Source: Branchiostoma floridae
Taxonomy: Eukaryota > Chordata > Leptocardii > Amphioxiformes > Branchiostomatidae
Direction of reading: 5' to 3'
Assembly (NCBI RefSeq): GCF_000003815.2
Contig: NC_049992.1
Span: 10,911,974 to 10,975,973 of the forward strand
DNA length: 64,000 bases
The notes under the pieces: generated by a model
Database searches by the model: none
Seen by the model: the letters and a program-made list of their open reading frames with translations, nothing else
What the model was told of the DNA's origin: nothing
In this document: piece after piece, positions 20,001 to 30,100 of the stretch
Numbering within the stretch: the stretch's first letter is position 1
How the letters are laid out: every line of letters begins with the position of its first letter
Made by a program: the position numbers and the translations under genes

Positions 20001-22076
20001 AAGCTTGTTCTTCAGGTATGTTCTATTTCATTGTGGACTACTATAATGTATATGTAAAAAAGGTATGATAAGCTGTTGGGCAGCTTAAAACAGCCCGTTT
20101 CCTCATGGCTCCATGCTTAGGACACAAGTTCAGTTGATAAAACAGCTACAGAAAAAAATAACATACAAAAATACAGAAAAATGGAATATAACTACTATGG
20201 CAAACAGGTCTGATAGAAGTAGCGTGGGATCAGATTTTGGTAGAACAAAGCACCCCCGCAGGCAGGTGCCGACAAACGTCACAAAGCGCCGGGCTAGACA
20301 GTTGACAGTATGTCAAAGATGGGCGACATTGACATGTCTTTGTTGCGTGACCAGAAATTTTTTTCATGCGATATGTGACCATAGTTTACAGGCCAAATTT
20401 CATCATTAAAATGCGTTTCAAGTTTTGTATTGAAGACATTATTGATATATTTGTATCTTCTTCCACACTGTTATTTTTAGATGACCAAGAAAGACAACGT
20501 TGTACTTGTAGAGGACCCATACCACTTTCCTGATGGAGAGGACAGCATCACCAGTGACATGGAGATGTCTGGAGAGAAGAAGGAGGAGAGCATCACCAGT
20601 GACATGGAGATGTCTGGAGAGAAGAAGGAGGAGAGCATCACCAGTGACATGGAGATGTCTGGAGAGAAGAAGGAGGAGAGCATCACCAGGGACACCACAA
20701 AGAAGTATTCCATCTTCACATCAGGTGCAAAGTGGACGTCCAGACACAAATACTCACCTGATCAAATTGCTAGTGAGTTTGTTAGAATGTTGTTTGTTTT
20801 TGAATCTTTAAAATTTTCTATGTAATCATCTGCCTCTGTAATTTTTCTCTGTCACAAAACTTGGACTTAAGCTTCACTTTCTGCCTTGCTTCCATACTAT
20901 CTGACAGTTTCAATAAAGACTACACATAACTGATTAATTTATTCTGTCACTGATTTGGGGGCATGAAACTAAAAGTAAAACAGTCACTAGACACAAAAGT
21001 AATGAAATGGTAGTGTTAATAGTCTGCATAGTTTTGTAGAAGCTGAGCTTACTGATAGATATGAGGAGTGATCAAGAAGTTCTCGGCCTCGCCCAGAAAT
21101 AAGGTAAACAACTCAGATTTATGGCATAATTATATATAAGTCTTTTATCAATATTCCCCAAATTTCAAATCATTGTAGTCATTACTTTTCAGTCGACATG
21201 CTTTGGAAAATCAGTATGCAAGAGGTGTGAAAAACATGGATGAACTGTGATCAGAGCTGTGTGGATAGTATTCCTCATGCGATAAAATCTTTGAAGACAT
21301 TGTGAAAATGTTTGATGAGGATTTCCTACGAATTCCAGCTAGTGGTACTCCGACTTTCAGCAAGAGAGTTGACCCGCACATCTCAAGTTCCCAGCTCAAA
21401 TGTCCATGTCTCTCTCACCTAACATTACTGGGTATTGCCTGAAAAGCAATCATCACAATGGTGTGAATTTCGGGTCACATTCATAAAAGTCGTCATACAA
21501 GTACTTTATGATTATGATGAGAAATTAGAGTTGCACACCTTATTTTTGGGTGAGGCCGCAAACATATTGATCACCCCTTGTATATTGGTATGTTTTTAAG
21601 TTTGTATAGACAAAAAGATGGAAGATGCAAATATATTATGGCAAGAATGAATTGAGATATTTGTTTTCCCATCATTAGGAGTTCCAGATGGAATGAAGCG
21701 CTACTATGAATTCTGGAATAAGACGGCAGAAGAGAGAAGCATGGCGGGATATGCAGGATGGGAACTAAAGAAGAGGATTGATAAAAAGTGGAAACTGCAC
21801 CAAAAAAACACTGCTGCTGCCACTGCCACCGCCACCAAAGCCGCCACCAAAGCCACACCACTACTAGACAAGTTGCCAGCCCTAAAAGCTGCAACTAAGC
21901 CAGGCAAGGAGCCATATGTTGAACTGGCTCTGGCAAAGTATGTGGGGTCGGACAAGTGCAAGCAAGAGTTGGATGACGCGATGAATAGAATCAGGAGGCG
22001 GCACATAAATTACGATGCTGTGCCAGCTGGTCAGAGCCCAGCAGAGTTTATCAAGGCCCAGCTGGCAAACCTTTAG
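17041..22076 (+). CDS. Unrecognised 311-residue protein, four exons, with an internal acidic/basic repeat
   Basis: Exons are 17041-17253 (first ATG 17047), 19977-20015, 20481-20772 and 21679-22076. Sites are consensus (CACAG, TTTTCAG, TTTTTAG and CATTAG acceptors; GTAGGC, GTATGT and GTGAGT donors) and phases agree (0, 0, 1). The N-terminal about 82 residues have a compact alternating pattern (VEVYGIFINGKAKG ... EFAGCLFKASDGQVIPENM) and could be a small folded domain. The middle holds three exact copies of SITSDMEMSGEKKEE. The last exon gives an aromatic, charged helix (MKRYYEFWNKTAEERS), a basic Lys stretch, an Ala/Thr-Lys linker (ATATATKAATKAT) and a helical tail ending AQLANL. I recognise no family. 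The exon starting 17041 follows a splice acceptor and is open upstream of the ATG (GTC ATC ATG), so further 5' exons may exist. Confidence 0.7.
18010..18189. mobile_element. 180-bp MITE with 9-bp TSD
   Basis: Ends TACCCTGG (18010) and CCAGGGTA (18182-18189) are inverted, and the 9-base sequence TACTCTAAC flanks both sides (18001-18009 and 18190-18198). A 9-bp duplication suggests a Mutator-like mobiliser. The superfamily is inference. It lies in the first visible intron of the unrecognised gene. Confidence 0.75.
19098..19756. mobile_element. Probable MITE with about 28-bp imperfect inverted ends
   Basis: The left end CCCGTTCAACATGCAAAAAA and the reverse complement of the right end, CCCTGTTCATGATGCAAAAA, match with a few differences. 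A further internal CCGTTCATGATGCAAAC tract at about 19162 matches too. No clear target-site duplication is seen. It sits in intron 1 of the gene at 17041-22076. Confidence 0.55.
20544..20693 (+). repeat. 45-bp coding tandem repeat, three full units plus a partial
   Basis: Units start at 20544, 20589 and 20634, with a partial fourth at 20679. The three full units look identical at the nucleotide level, which implies recent expansion or homogenisation. Each encodes SITSDMEMSGEKKEE, alternating serine/acidic residues and lysines. Confidence 0.95.
20773..20940 (+). terminator. Candidate intronic alternative polyadenylation site (AATAAA at 20912)
   Basis: If the donor at 20773 (GTGAGT) is not used, the frame continues for 17 codons to the TAA at 20823-20825. 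AATAAA follows at 20912-20917, then T-rich sequence. This would give a protein lacking the last exon. Inferred only. Confidence 0.4.
21062..21580. mobile_element. Mariner-like non-autonomous element, TSD TA
   Basis: The left end TGAGGAGTGATCAAGAAGTT and the inverse right end CAAGGGGTGATCAATATGTT share GTGATCAA, GCGGCCTC/TCGGCCTC and a AAATAAGGT block. TA flanks both sides (21060-21061, 21581-21582). The interior shows no intact transposase. It lies in the last intron of the gene at 17041-22076, about 100 bases before the final exon. Confidence 0.6.
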
Positions 22077-22153
22077 CTTGAAAGACTGCATATACAGTAT
22101 GCTTATTGATGCACATGGGTCTTTCTTATTTAGTTTTTTTGTTAGTTTTACAG

Positions 22154-22938
22154 CCAGAATGCTTTGTTGGCAACTAGCTGCATCAATACACATCCAACAA
22201 TACACACCCAGATGACTTATTGTGGCCCGCAATCAGATGGATTTCATATGTTACCTTTGAAAATACAGCATCTATTACAATATTGTCAGTAGAATTTTTT
22301 CATTAATTATCAACAGACTCAATGATCCATGAGAATGTCTGATTTTTGTTACATTTGTACAACACTTGATAAATTGTGTGATAAACATTGATGCAATATT
22401 CACGTTAAAAATTGTGCCCAAACTGATATTTGATATACTGATATATTGTTGATGATAAAATGATATTTGATATATTGATATATTGTTGATGATATTTGAT
22501 ATATTGATATATTGTTGATGATAAAATGATATTTGATATATTGTTTTTGTAATAATTGTCAAAATATCATTTTCTTTACTTTTCCATGGGTGCTTTTTGG
22601 TGCATTTGTGTTTTTCTGATGCACAAGTAGTATAACATCATCAATCAATGGTGATTTCAGAAAAACACTGCTGTTTGGTGAAGATTGGGCACTATTTTTG
22701 ACCTGAATATTGCATCAATGTCTATCACACAATTTGTAAAGTTGTAGGAAAGTAACAGAAATCAAAACGTTCTCATGGACTAATTGAGTATGTTGACAAT
22801 TCAAGAAGTTAAAATGTTACTGACAATATTGTACTAGATGCTGTATTTTCAAAAGGTAACATAAGAAATCCATATGACTGTGGGCCACAGTAAGCCATCT
22901 GGGGCGTGTATTGTTGGATGTGTATTGATGCATTCTGG
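22154..22938. mobile_element. Inverted-repeat (foldback-like) element just 3' of the unrecognised gene
   Basis: Left arm about 22154-22440 and right arm about 22680-22938 are inverted and diverged. Matching blocks include GCATCAATACACATCCAACA / TGTTGGATGTGTATTGATGC, AATACAGCATCTA / TAGATGCTGTATTTTC and CATTGATGCAATATTCA / TGAATATTGCATCAATG. The centre (22430-22550) is a tandem tract of GATATTTGATATATTGATAT. The element begins 78 bases after the stop codon, so it probably supplies the 3' UTR. Confidence 0.65.
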
Positions 22939-23596
22939 GAAGGTAGATAGACACCACTGTGGTGAAAAGTTGGAAATAGTGTTTTGATTGTGTCAAAAAG
23001 GTTGTTTCTTTATAATACATATAAAATGTATTTCATCTTCCATTGCATCCCTCACACAGTATTTACACAACCTATCTTTAACTGACAACTTTTTTTATAA
23101 CATTACCATTTTCTATTGTTAGATACCCCCAAATCTGTATAGAACACAATTCATGGCATAGGTGAAAGTGTACTAGTATCATACTTGGAGTTCATGGTGC
23201 AACATTGCATTAAAAGATTATATGATTATGGTCCAACCCATGAGTCTTGGTCTGTTCATCTCAAGGATGATATGGTTGCAAGAAAGACTGGCAAGCAAGA
23301 ATGATAGCAGGAATAGATATAGCAACTTGGCATCAAGTCTGATATAGTATAGATCTTCATTGGCGAAGGATGTTTCTGCAGAAAATCATACTCAATGGTC
23401 AAGATGAAAAAAAAAACCTTGGGAAGGTTAAAAATAACCAAAACAACACACCTCTGATAGGTAACTAATCTCAAAGCAGATTTTATTGGAGGAATGGAGG
23501 TATAAGACAAAATCCAAAGATATCTACCATGGATTTGCATTACATGTATAACCTGAACAACCTAACAATGTTCAATCATGTGGCGAGGATTGTGCA
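22939..23596. other. Intergenic stretch, nothing recognised
   Basis: A+T-rich sequence without long ORFs, splice-consistent exons or clear repeats. Confidence 0.5.
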
Positions 23597-23722
23597 ACTA
23601 CAGCCGCATGGCGCGTTTGATACCCCCGATCAATCACGGAAGTTAAGCAACGCGCAGTCCGGTCAGTTCTTGGATGGGGGATGAACAAAGGACAAACGGG
23701 GATTCTGTGCTCGAGGAGGCGC
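23597..23722 (+). repeat. 5S-rRNA-derived SINE or 5S pseudogene
   Basis: The sequence follows 5S rRNA: a CTACAGCC-CAT start, CGATCAATCACGGAAGTTAA (as ...CGATCTC...CGGAAGCTAAGC), then GTCCGGTCAGTTCTTGGATG (box C of 5S, TTAGTACTTGGATGGGA). It departs after GGGGGATG, where a functional gene would continue in the terminal helix. I take it as a SINE3-type or degenerate 5S copy, not a functional 5S gene. Confidence 0.65.
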
Positions 23723-23841
23723 TTCTACCACATTAATCAGCCTCAATACTCAACATGGCACTGGCTGCAAATACACTTGATATCATATTAATATTACCCT
23801 TGTTTCCAGCTGGCTGTGCCCCGTCAGACTCCATAGACTAC

Positions 23842-23908
23842 AGTCGCATAAATTATGGAAATGTTGCCTCTATGCCATATAGGCAACATTTCCATAATTT
23901 ATGCGACT
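23842..23908. repeat. Perfect 28-bp inverted repeat with 11-nt loop
   Basis: The arm at 23842-23869 (AGTCGCATAAATTATGGAAA onward) is exactly reverse-complementary to 23881-23908, with loop CTATGCCATAT. The size resembles a pre-miRNA stem, but a perfect duplex is equally typical of a tiny foldback MITE. Confidence 0.9.
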
Positions 23909-24070
23909 ATAGAACTACTATCAAGCAGCATTGCGAACCCAAGAGGGAAATAAAATGCAATCAAACGTGACAATTTACAGCGATCTGAGGGGAAACAAGG
24001 TGTGTTTGGCTATGTCACCTATGGTAGATTTGCATAATCAATTGTAGCCTTTATAATACTGTGAAATCAA

Positions 24071-24625
24071 ATCTTGGACCAGTCTGTAAGCAGACCCCTA
24101 AGTCAGAGTCTAGAGCCCAAATCCAGTCCCAAAGTCTAAAATTGCAGTTTCATCTTACAGTACCCCTAATCCAGTACCCCTAAAGTCCAAGCGTCCAGTC
24201 CAATGCAGCCACCTAAGTAAAGTCAAACAATTGAGAGAGTCCAAGTCCAACTTGCCAGACCCCTAAGGTCCAAAGAGTCCAGTCCTACCTTAGTACACCC
24301 TAGGGTCCAAGCGTCCAGTCCAAATGTAGCACCATATGTCAAACATTTAACAGTTGAGAGTCCAAGTCCAGCTTGCCAGACCCCTAAAGTCCAAAGAGTC
24401 AAGTCCTAACTTAGTACCCCTAGAGTCCATGTGTCCAGTCCAAATTATGTGCTTGCCAGACCCCCACAGTGTGCCAGACCCCTAAAGTCCAAGAGTCCAA
24501 GAGAACCTTAAGTACCCCTAGAGTCCAAGAGTCCAGTCCTATCTATCAATATTACCCCTAGAGTCCAAGTGTCCAGTCCAAGCTAATGTACCCCCTAGAG
24601 TCCAAGCGTCCAGTCCAATGTCGTC
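24071..24625. repeat. Minisatellite built on AGTCCA words
   Basis: Irregular tandem repeats of phrases such as CCCCTAGAGTCCAAGCGTCC and CAGACCCCTAAAGTCCAA. The first two higher-order units are about 120 bases and later ones are shorter. No coding potential. Confidence 0.85.
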
Positions 24626-25063
24626 AACCCCCTCTCCACAGTTATTTTTTGGAATAGCCCAATACAGCAATGAACAAACATGGAAACTGTATGTAATTTT
24701 CCATGTGGCTCTATGGTCAGTGACAGACCTACTTATTATGGTTGGGCCACTGAACTGATGGAATTTCCTTGGACAATGCAGGGATCGAAATACTTTCTTT
24801 TTGCTAAATGCAAAATTGCAAGTTGGCAAAAATTTTACGTGCAATTTGAAAAATTCATATGCAAAATACAAGTAGTCTGTACTGAAATGTTCTAGCCAGC
24901 ATCCATCATTCAGTCCTTTGGCAGAATTTCGCTGCTCAGGATAGATACGAATTTTGCCCATTCTGTCACTTTTAGCGGACAGATATCGGTGCATGAAAAT
25001 ATAGAAAGAACTTGAAATTTTGGAGAGATATTCACACAATCAGCATGTAAGCTGCAGCAAAGC

Positions 25064-25163
25064 NNNNNNNNNNNNNNNNNNNNNNNNNNNNNNNNNNNNN
25101 NNNNNNNNNNNNNNNNNNNNNNNNNNNNNNNNNNNNNNNNNNNNNNNNNNNNNNNNNNNNNNN
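25064..25163. other. Assembly gap (100 Ns)
   Basis: Exactly 100 N, probably a placeholder of unknown true size, inside transposon A. Confidence 1.
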
Positions 25164-25358
25164 AGCAAGCTGAATTTGATTGTTTATAAGTAATATAACA
25201 CCTACTGACGACCGGTGACGATCCCCGTCAGACAAACAAAGGCACTGTGGCTTCAGTATTTTTACTATAGGCCAGGTATTTTCAACATGCAAGATTGCAA
25301 GTTCAGAATATCTTTATGTGCAAATCTCAAAAATTACATGCAAATTGCAAGTTAAGTA

Positions 25359-26600
25359 CAGTCAAACCTGTATTAGCGGCAGGGCTTTAGCCAGCTCGAA
25401 ACTTTTTTCTGTCAGCCAATCGTCGCGAAAATTAATTAGAAGGACCAACGTCCTTGGAAGGACTGAACTGAGACCTTGAAAAACGGGTTTTAATGAGATT
25501 GTCGTATGCGAAAGGGCACCGACACACATTGTCAACAATCATAACAATAGCAAAACAAACAGTGTGTGGCTTTTACGGCCGTGGATGGCGTCCCCAAGCC
25601 GCCTGAAGCTTCCACCAAGGATTTTTGTCCGTCAAGGTTGACGGATTGGTTTGAAAATTTTTCCGTCAGACGCAACAAATTTCTGTCAATTGACGGAAAA
25701 ACGGACGCTGGCTAGGGCCCTGATTAGCGGCCACCTTTGCATAGCGGCCACTTTTTGTCGGTCCCTTGGATTCGTAATGATTAAGAGATAGGCTTAACGG
25801 CCACCTGTCCAACGCGGCCACGGCCACACGATTTCCGGTCCCGCAGGTACAAAAACACTGCCGATTACGGCCACGTGGACCACTGGTCTATGTTTCGGCA
25901 CGCGTTCGGCCATATGCAGCGGCCGTATCGTCACCCTACGCCGGATTTAAAACATCTGTGATTTATTTTCAAAACAAAACTTCGTTAACTGGCGCTACCC
26001 ATACCCACTGACAAACGAGGTCATATAAGGTTAATAGACGACACCAATATTACGGAGGTAAATTGTATTAAAGTTACGTTCTAATACACTATCGCTTAGG
26101 TTAATTTACATCACAAAAACTTTCTAAATAAATTGTTACAAAGACAAAATGATATGAACTTCAGACTATGGAGCATTTTATTCTTACATTTATTAAGAGA
26201 TAAGTCTAAAATGACGAGACTTTTCTTGTGAGTTCCACATTAGCATAATGAATCTAACGTGTGAACGCGAGTGGGAACACACGGACGGCAAAGTATCAAA
26301 GGATAGAAGACGAAAGATCAAAGAAATATGACGATACCGGTCTCTTCAGATAATATTAACTGTAGAACATTTAAAATTTTTATAGCTTTTGTTGTCTTAA
26401 TACATATAGTGTAAAAATCATTGCAGTTACGAGTACATGTACAGTACTGTATTATGTTAATATAAATCAGTGGGTACTAAAACCATGTGTAACTTATTGC
26501 TTGTGGTCAATTAATTAGCATATTCTCTATAGTGGCCACCTCTCTATAGTGGCCAATTTTGACCAGTCCCTTGAGTGGCCGCTATAGACAGGTTTGACTG
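25359..26600. mobile_element. Tc1/mariner-pogo (Tigger-like) element B nested in A, TSD TA
   Basis: Left end CAGTCAAACCTGTATTAGCG and right end inverse CAGTCAAACCTGTCTATAGC, each followed by repeated GCGGCCAC / TGGCCAC motifs, flanked by TA (25357-25358, 26601-26602). There is no intact transposase ORF in the about 1.24 kb, part of which belongs to element C. Confidence 0.8.
25380..25722. mobile_element. hAT MITE C nested in the terminal repeat of B, exact 8-bp TSD
   Basis: Ends CAGGGCTTTAGCCAGC (25380) and GCTGGCTAGGGCCCTG (25707-25722) are inverted with two mismatches. ATTAGCGG flanks both sides exactly (25372-25379 and 25723-25730). An 8-bp duplication is the hAT signature. The insertion lies 21 bases into the left terminal repeat of element B. 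Confidence 0.9.
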
Positions 26601-27164
26601 TATATGTATTTCGAACCCTGACAATGGTAACTTAAGACCACAGTTGCTCCCTTGGGATGGGGAGGGATTAAATGAATGACTCAACCAAGACTGAAGGAAC
26701 AGAAACGTGCTGAGAAATTTTGCATCATTCAAGAACTAGACATGATGGTTCCTGTAGTGAGTAATGATTGTTCCTTGCTGTATCCCAAACCCCCATTTCA
26801 TTCCCCATAAATATGGCCAAACTGTTGCCTTCTGTCCAATGCACCCTGAGCTGGAAATTCAGGTACCCAGTGTTAGCTTTAAAAAATTCCATCAGGGGTC
26901 AAACCCCCAAGCATACCCCAAAAAGGAATAGCCTGGCTTGTTGGGCCCAGGCTTTTCAGTGAACCCAGGGTCTGTTAATAGGAGTGGACCAAAGCTAACA
27001 AGGTTGGACTCCAGGTTACCGAGACACAGCCCTAACTCATAGGAAGAGTTGCAGTGTAGCACAGTCCATAGCAATGGAAAAAAAAATGATATCCACAAAG
27101 AATCTGTTTTAATCTGATTCTCAGCAACAGTAACAACATTAGCATCTTATTTTTCCCGTTACAG

Positions 27165-30100
27165 CTCCTGAATTGAGGTGTCTTACAAGCGATGGACATA
27201 CATGTAACCAACATGGAGGATCCAACACTCGTATACCAAGAACTCAGAAACAAGTTAGAGGCTGTTAATGATAAGCCAGGCCCTGCAAGACTTCTCCTAC
27301 AATGTCTTGAAGACAACAACCCCACCCAGCAAGCGATAATGCTGAAAACTCTTGCTGTAGGACCAAAACTGAAGGAAGCAGCCTCTGATGCTACACTACA
27401 ACCCCAAAGACTTGTCTGTGTAGATGTCCTTGTCAGTATGTACCTACAATGTACTGTTCACTCTTCCTTACGTGGCACTTTAGTCAGTATGTTACAAAGT
27501 TTACCAGCTGAGTTAAAAACCCAGGCGGTTGACAAGCTGTCCACACAGGTTAAGGAATTACTAGTAGTACCATCTGAAAGGCTGAGATACAATATTAATA
27601 TTTTGGGTCTTCTGCTGGAAAACTTTTCAATGGGTGCAACAGTTGTTGCCAAGAACCTTCCAGCTGTTCTGAACTTTGTAGAGAAGAGTCTGGAAGTGTT
27701 GTTGGTAGATGCTAAAGATGTGAGCACAGCTAAGTCATCTCAGGCCATGCAGGATTGCACCACAGTCCTGAAGCTACTGACAGCTTTGCTACAGAAATGC
27801 CAAGCTGACATCCTGGCTTTGATTACGACTGACCATGGCAGTCATGAGAGCTACCTACTGGCTGAGATAACGTGTACACTGTACTCCATCTTGCAGTTTG
27901 ACTGGGTACTGCAGGCTTGTCACAGCTCAGCTGGCATTGCTTTGCCTGCTACAATCAGAGCCTTCCTTCTCAATGACAATGAAGCAACTGTGAAGGCAGT
28001 CTTTGCTATTCTGTATCCAGATCATTCCACGGAGTTTCTAAATGAAGTAAAACTAAAAAAACTCCATAAATTCCTGCAAAGCTGTAGGGCCAATCTTCCA
28101 AGTTTTTCTCGTCTCTGTCTTTGTAAAGGCATTTTGGCTAAGCTAAGTCCAGAGATGTTGTCAACAATGTTTGACAACCAATGTTTGCTGTTTGACGTAA
28201 TCCTCCCAGATATTCTTAGACTGTGTAACAGCCTTTTGGACTCTACTTCAGTTCTGCATGGCTCTTATGCCCTAACAGTTTGGTCCACTAAGGCCTTGGA
28301 ACTTACAAAGAGTGTAACAGTAGAAAACACAAGGCAACAGCTGATACTACCATCCTCTACAATGCAGCAAGTGGTAGGCTATATTTGGCAGCATTGGGAT
28401 CACCCGTTGGATGGTGTTCGGCATCAGTGTCGGGAAATCTTTCGAAACATCCTGAAGTGTCACGTGAAGGTTTCCAACAGTCCTGTCAGAGAGGATGCTG
28501 ACTTGTTGGACCTCACAAAGAAGGTGTTCAGCGAGGACTGGCACAAGCGAGGAAAGTACATAGCTCTGTGCTGTCTGACAGAGGAGATAGGAGCACAGGA
28601 GATTCTCCAACTTTGCCCTCAGATTGTGACTCGCCTACTTGTCCTCATGAGTTCTGAGGCTGTGACCGCATCGGTTCATGCCAAAGAACTGCACGGAAAA
28701 CTCTCAAAGTCCCACAAAGTTGAACTCACAACTCAGTTCCATGATGAAGGTACTTCTAAATGGCAAGAGGCATGGATAGACCCAGTATTGGATCTTCTAT
28801 GTAACACTAGTACTTCTGTGAATAGACAAACCATCAGTGACTGCCTTTCTAGTCTTTTAAAGACCTCTCCTGAAAGCATGGACTTCATAGTTGGAAGGCT
28901 GACAACCGATGGAGGGAGTTTATCAAAGACAAGTGACGCCAAGCTGTGTGGCCTCATTGCCTGCCTCCAAACTGCCCACAGTCTCAGGATGCGGAATCTA
29001 CAAACTCACTCAAGTGCCACAGAGATGATGCTTAAGAAAGCATTGACGCACAGTAAAGACCAGGTCAGGCTTAGTTCTTTATCACTTCTGTCTGAGTCTC
29101 ACAAGCAGACTGATCCAATTCCAGGCCCTCGTCTCTCATTGGTGCTGCATTTCCTGAAGTACAACTTGAACAGCCAATCCCCGTCTTTCAGACAACAAAC
29201 ATGCTCCTCCCTAAAGAAACTGTTCATCTGTGTGAGGGACAGCAGCTTTGCTGCACAACGCAGCCTACGACAGCAAAAGAAGAAGTCAGCCTGTGAAACA
29301 TCACCGCCAGAAACACCCCAGACTGAACAGCAGTTGAAACAGTACAAAGAATTTCTCGGCAAAGTATTTGAAATGCTGTTTCAGGGCATTGGTGTGGGTG
29401 CATCCTTTGCAAGAAAAGTGACATGCCTTAGTCTCCTTTCAGTCATGTTGCAAAATCTCCTGTACCACACCTCATCTGAAAGTATTGCAGAAGTGTTCCC
29501 TCTGTCTACCATGTTCACATCCAGACATTTCCATCTCCTACTGGAGTGCCTTGCAGACACCTATGAGCCAAACAAACAGTTAGGGCTAGAACTCTTAACC
29601 GTGGTCCTTAAGAATGCTCCAAACTCTTCCGTACATCTGAAGGAGAATGATCCGCTCTGTGCTGTTTTGTATGGGATCTGTGAGACACTGATGGAGAGTG
29701 TGAACCCTCACGACAGTGTTACGGCTGCCTACATACTCAGGCTTCTACTGCAACATTCAGTGGATGTAAAAGAATGGAGCTTAAACACGGGAGAGAATTC
29801 AGATCAAACGCTCAAGGTTGCAGAGCCCAGCCACTCCACTGCAAGCTTAGAGCAGGATGTGAAGGATCATATCATGATAAACACATGTAATATCCTTGCA
29901 TCTCTAGTGGGGAAACTGAAACCATTAGTGGAACACAGCAAGAAAGATCTGCTTGAAGTTGCAGCAAACTGTCCAATATATGGTGTGATACACTGTATCA
30001 GGTCTCTCCTGGCTGATGTAGATATGACGTCATTGGTTCCTAAGCTAGAGTGGGGAAACCTTCTAGACAAAATTGTTGATGTGTGTTGTGAAGTGTCCAG

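Larger units (their letters stand above)
24779..26620. mobile_element. hAT-like element A (outer level of a three-level nest), 6-bp TSD
   Basis: Terminal repeats CAGGGATCGAAATAC (24779-24793) and GTATTTCGAACCCTG (26606-26620) are inverted, and ACAATG flanks both sides (24773-24778 and 26621-26626). The interior carries repeated GCAAATTGCAAGTT-type subterminal motifs. The ends match the CAGGGCTCGAAATAC element at 34360. It is interrupted by a 100-base assembly gap and, 18 bases from its right end, by element B. Confidence 0.75.

Noticed and set aside
23597-23722. Functional 5S rRNA gene
   Set aside because: The 3' terminal helix and the canonical end of 5S are replaced, so only the promoter-containing core is 5S-like.
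24071-24625. CRISPR-like array
   Set aside because: Regular AGTCCA phrases look repetitive, but there are no constant repeats with unique spacers, and the context is eukaryotic. It is a minisatellite.
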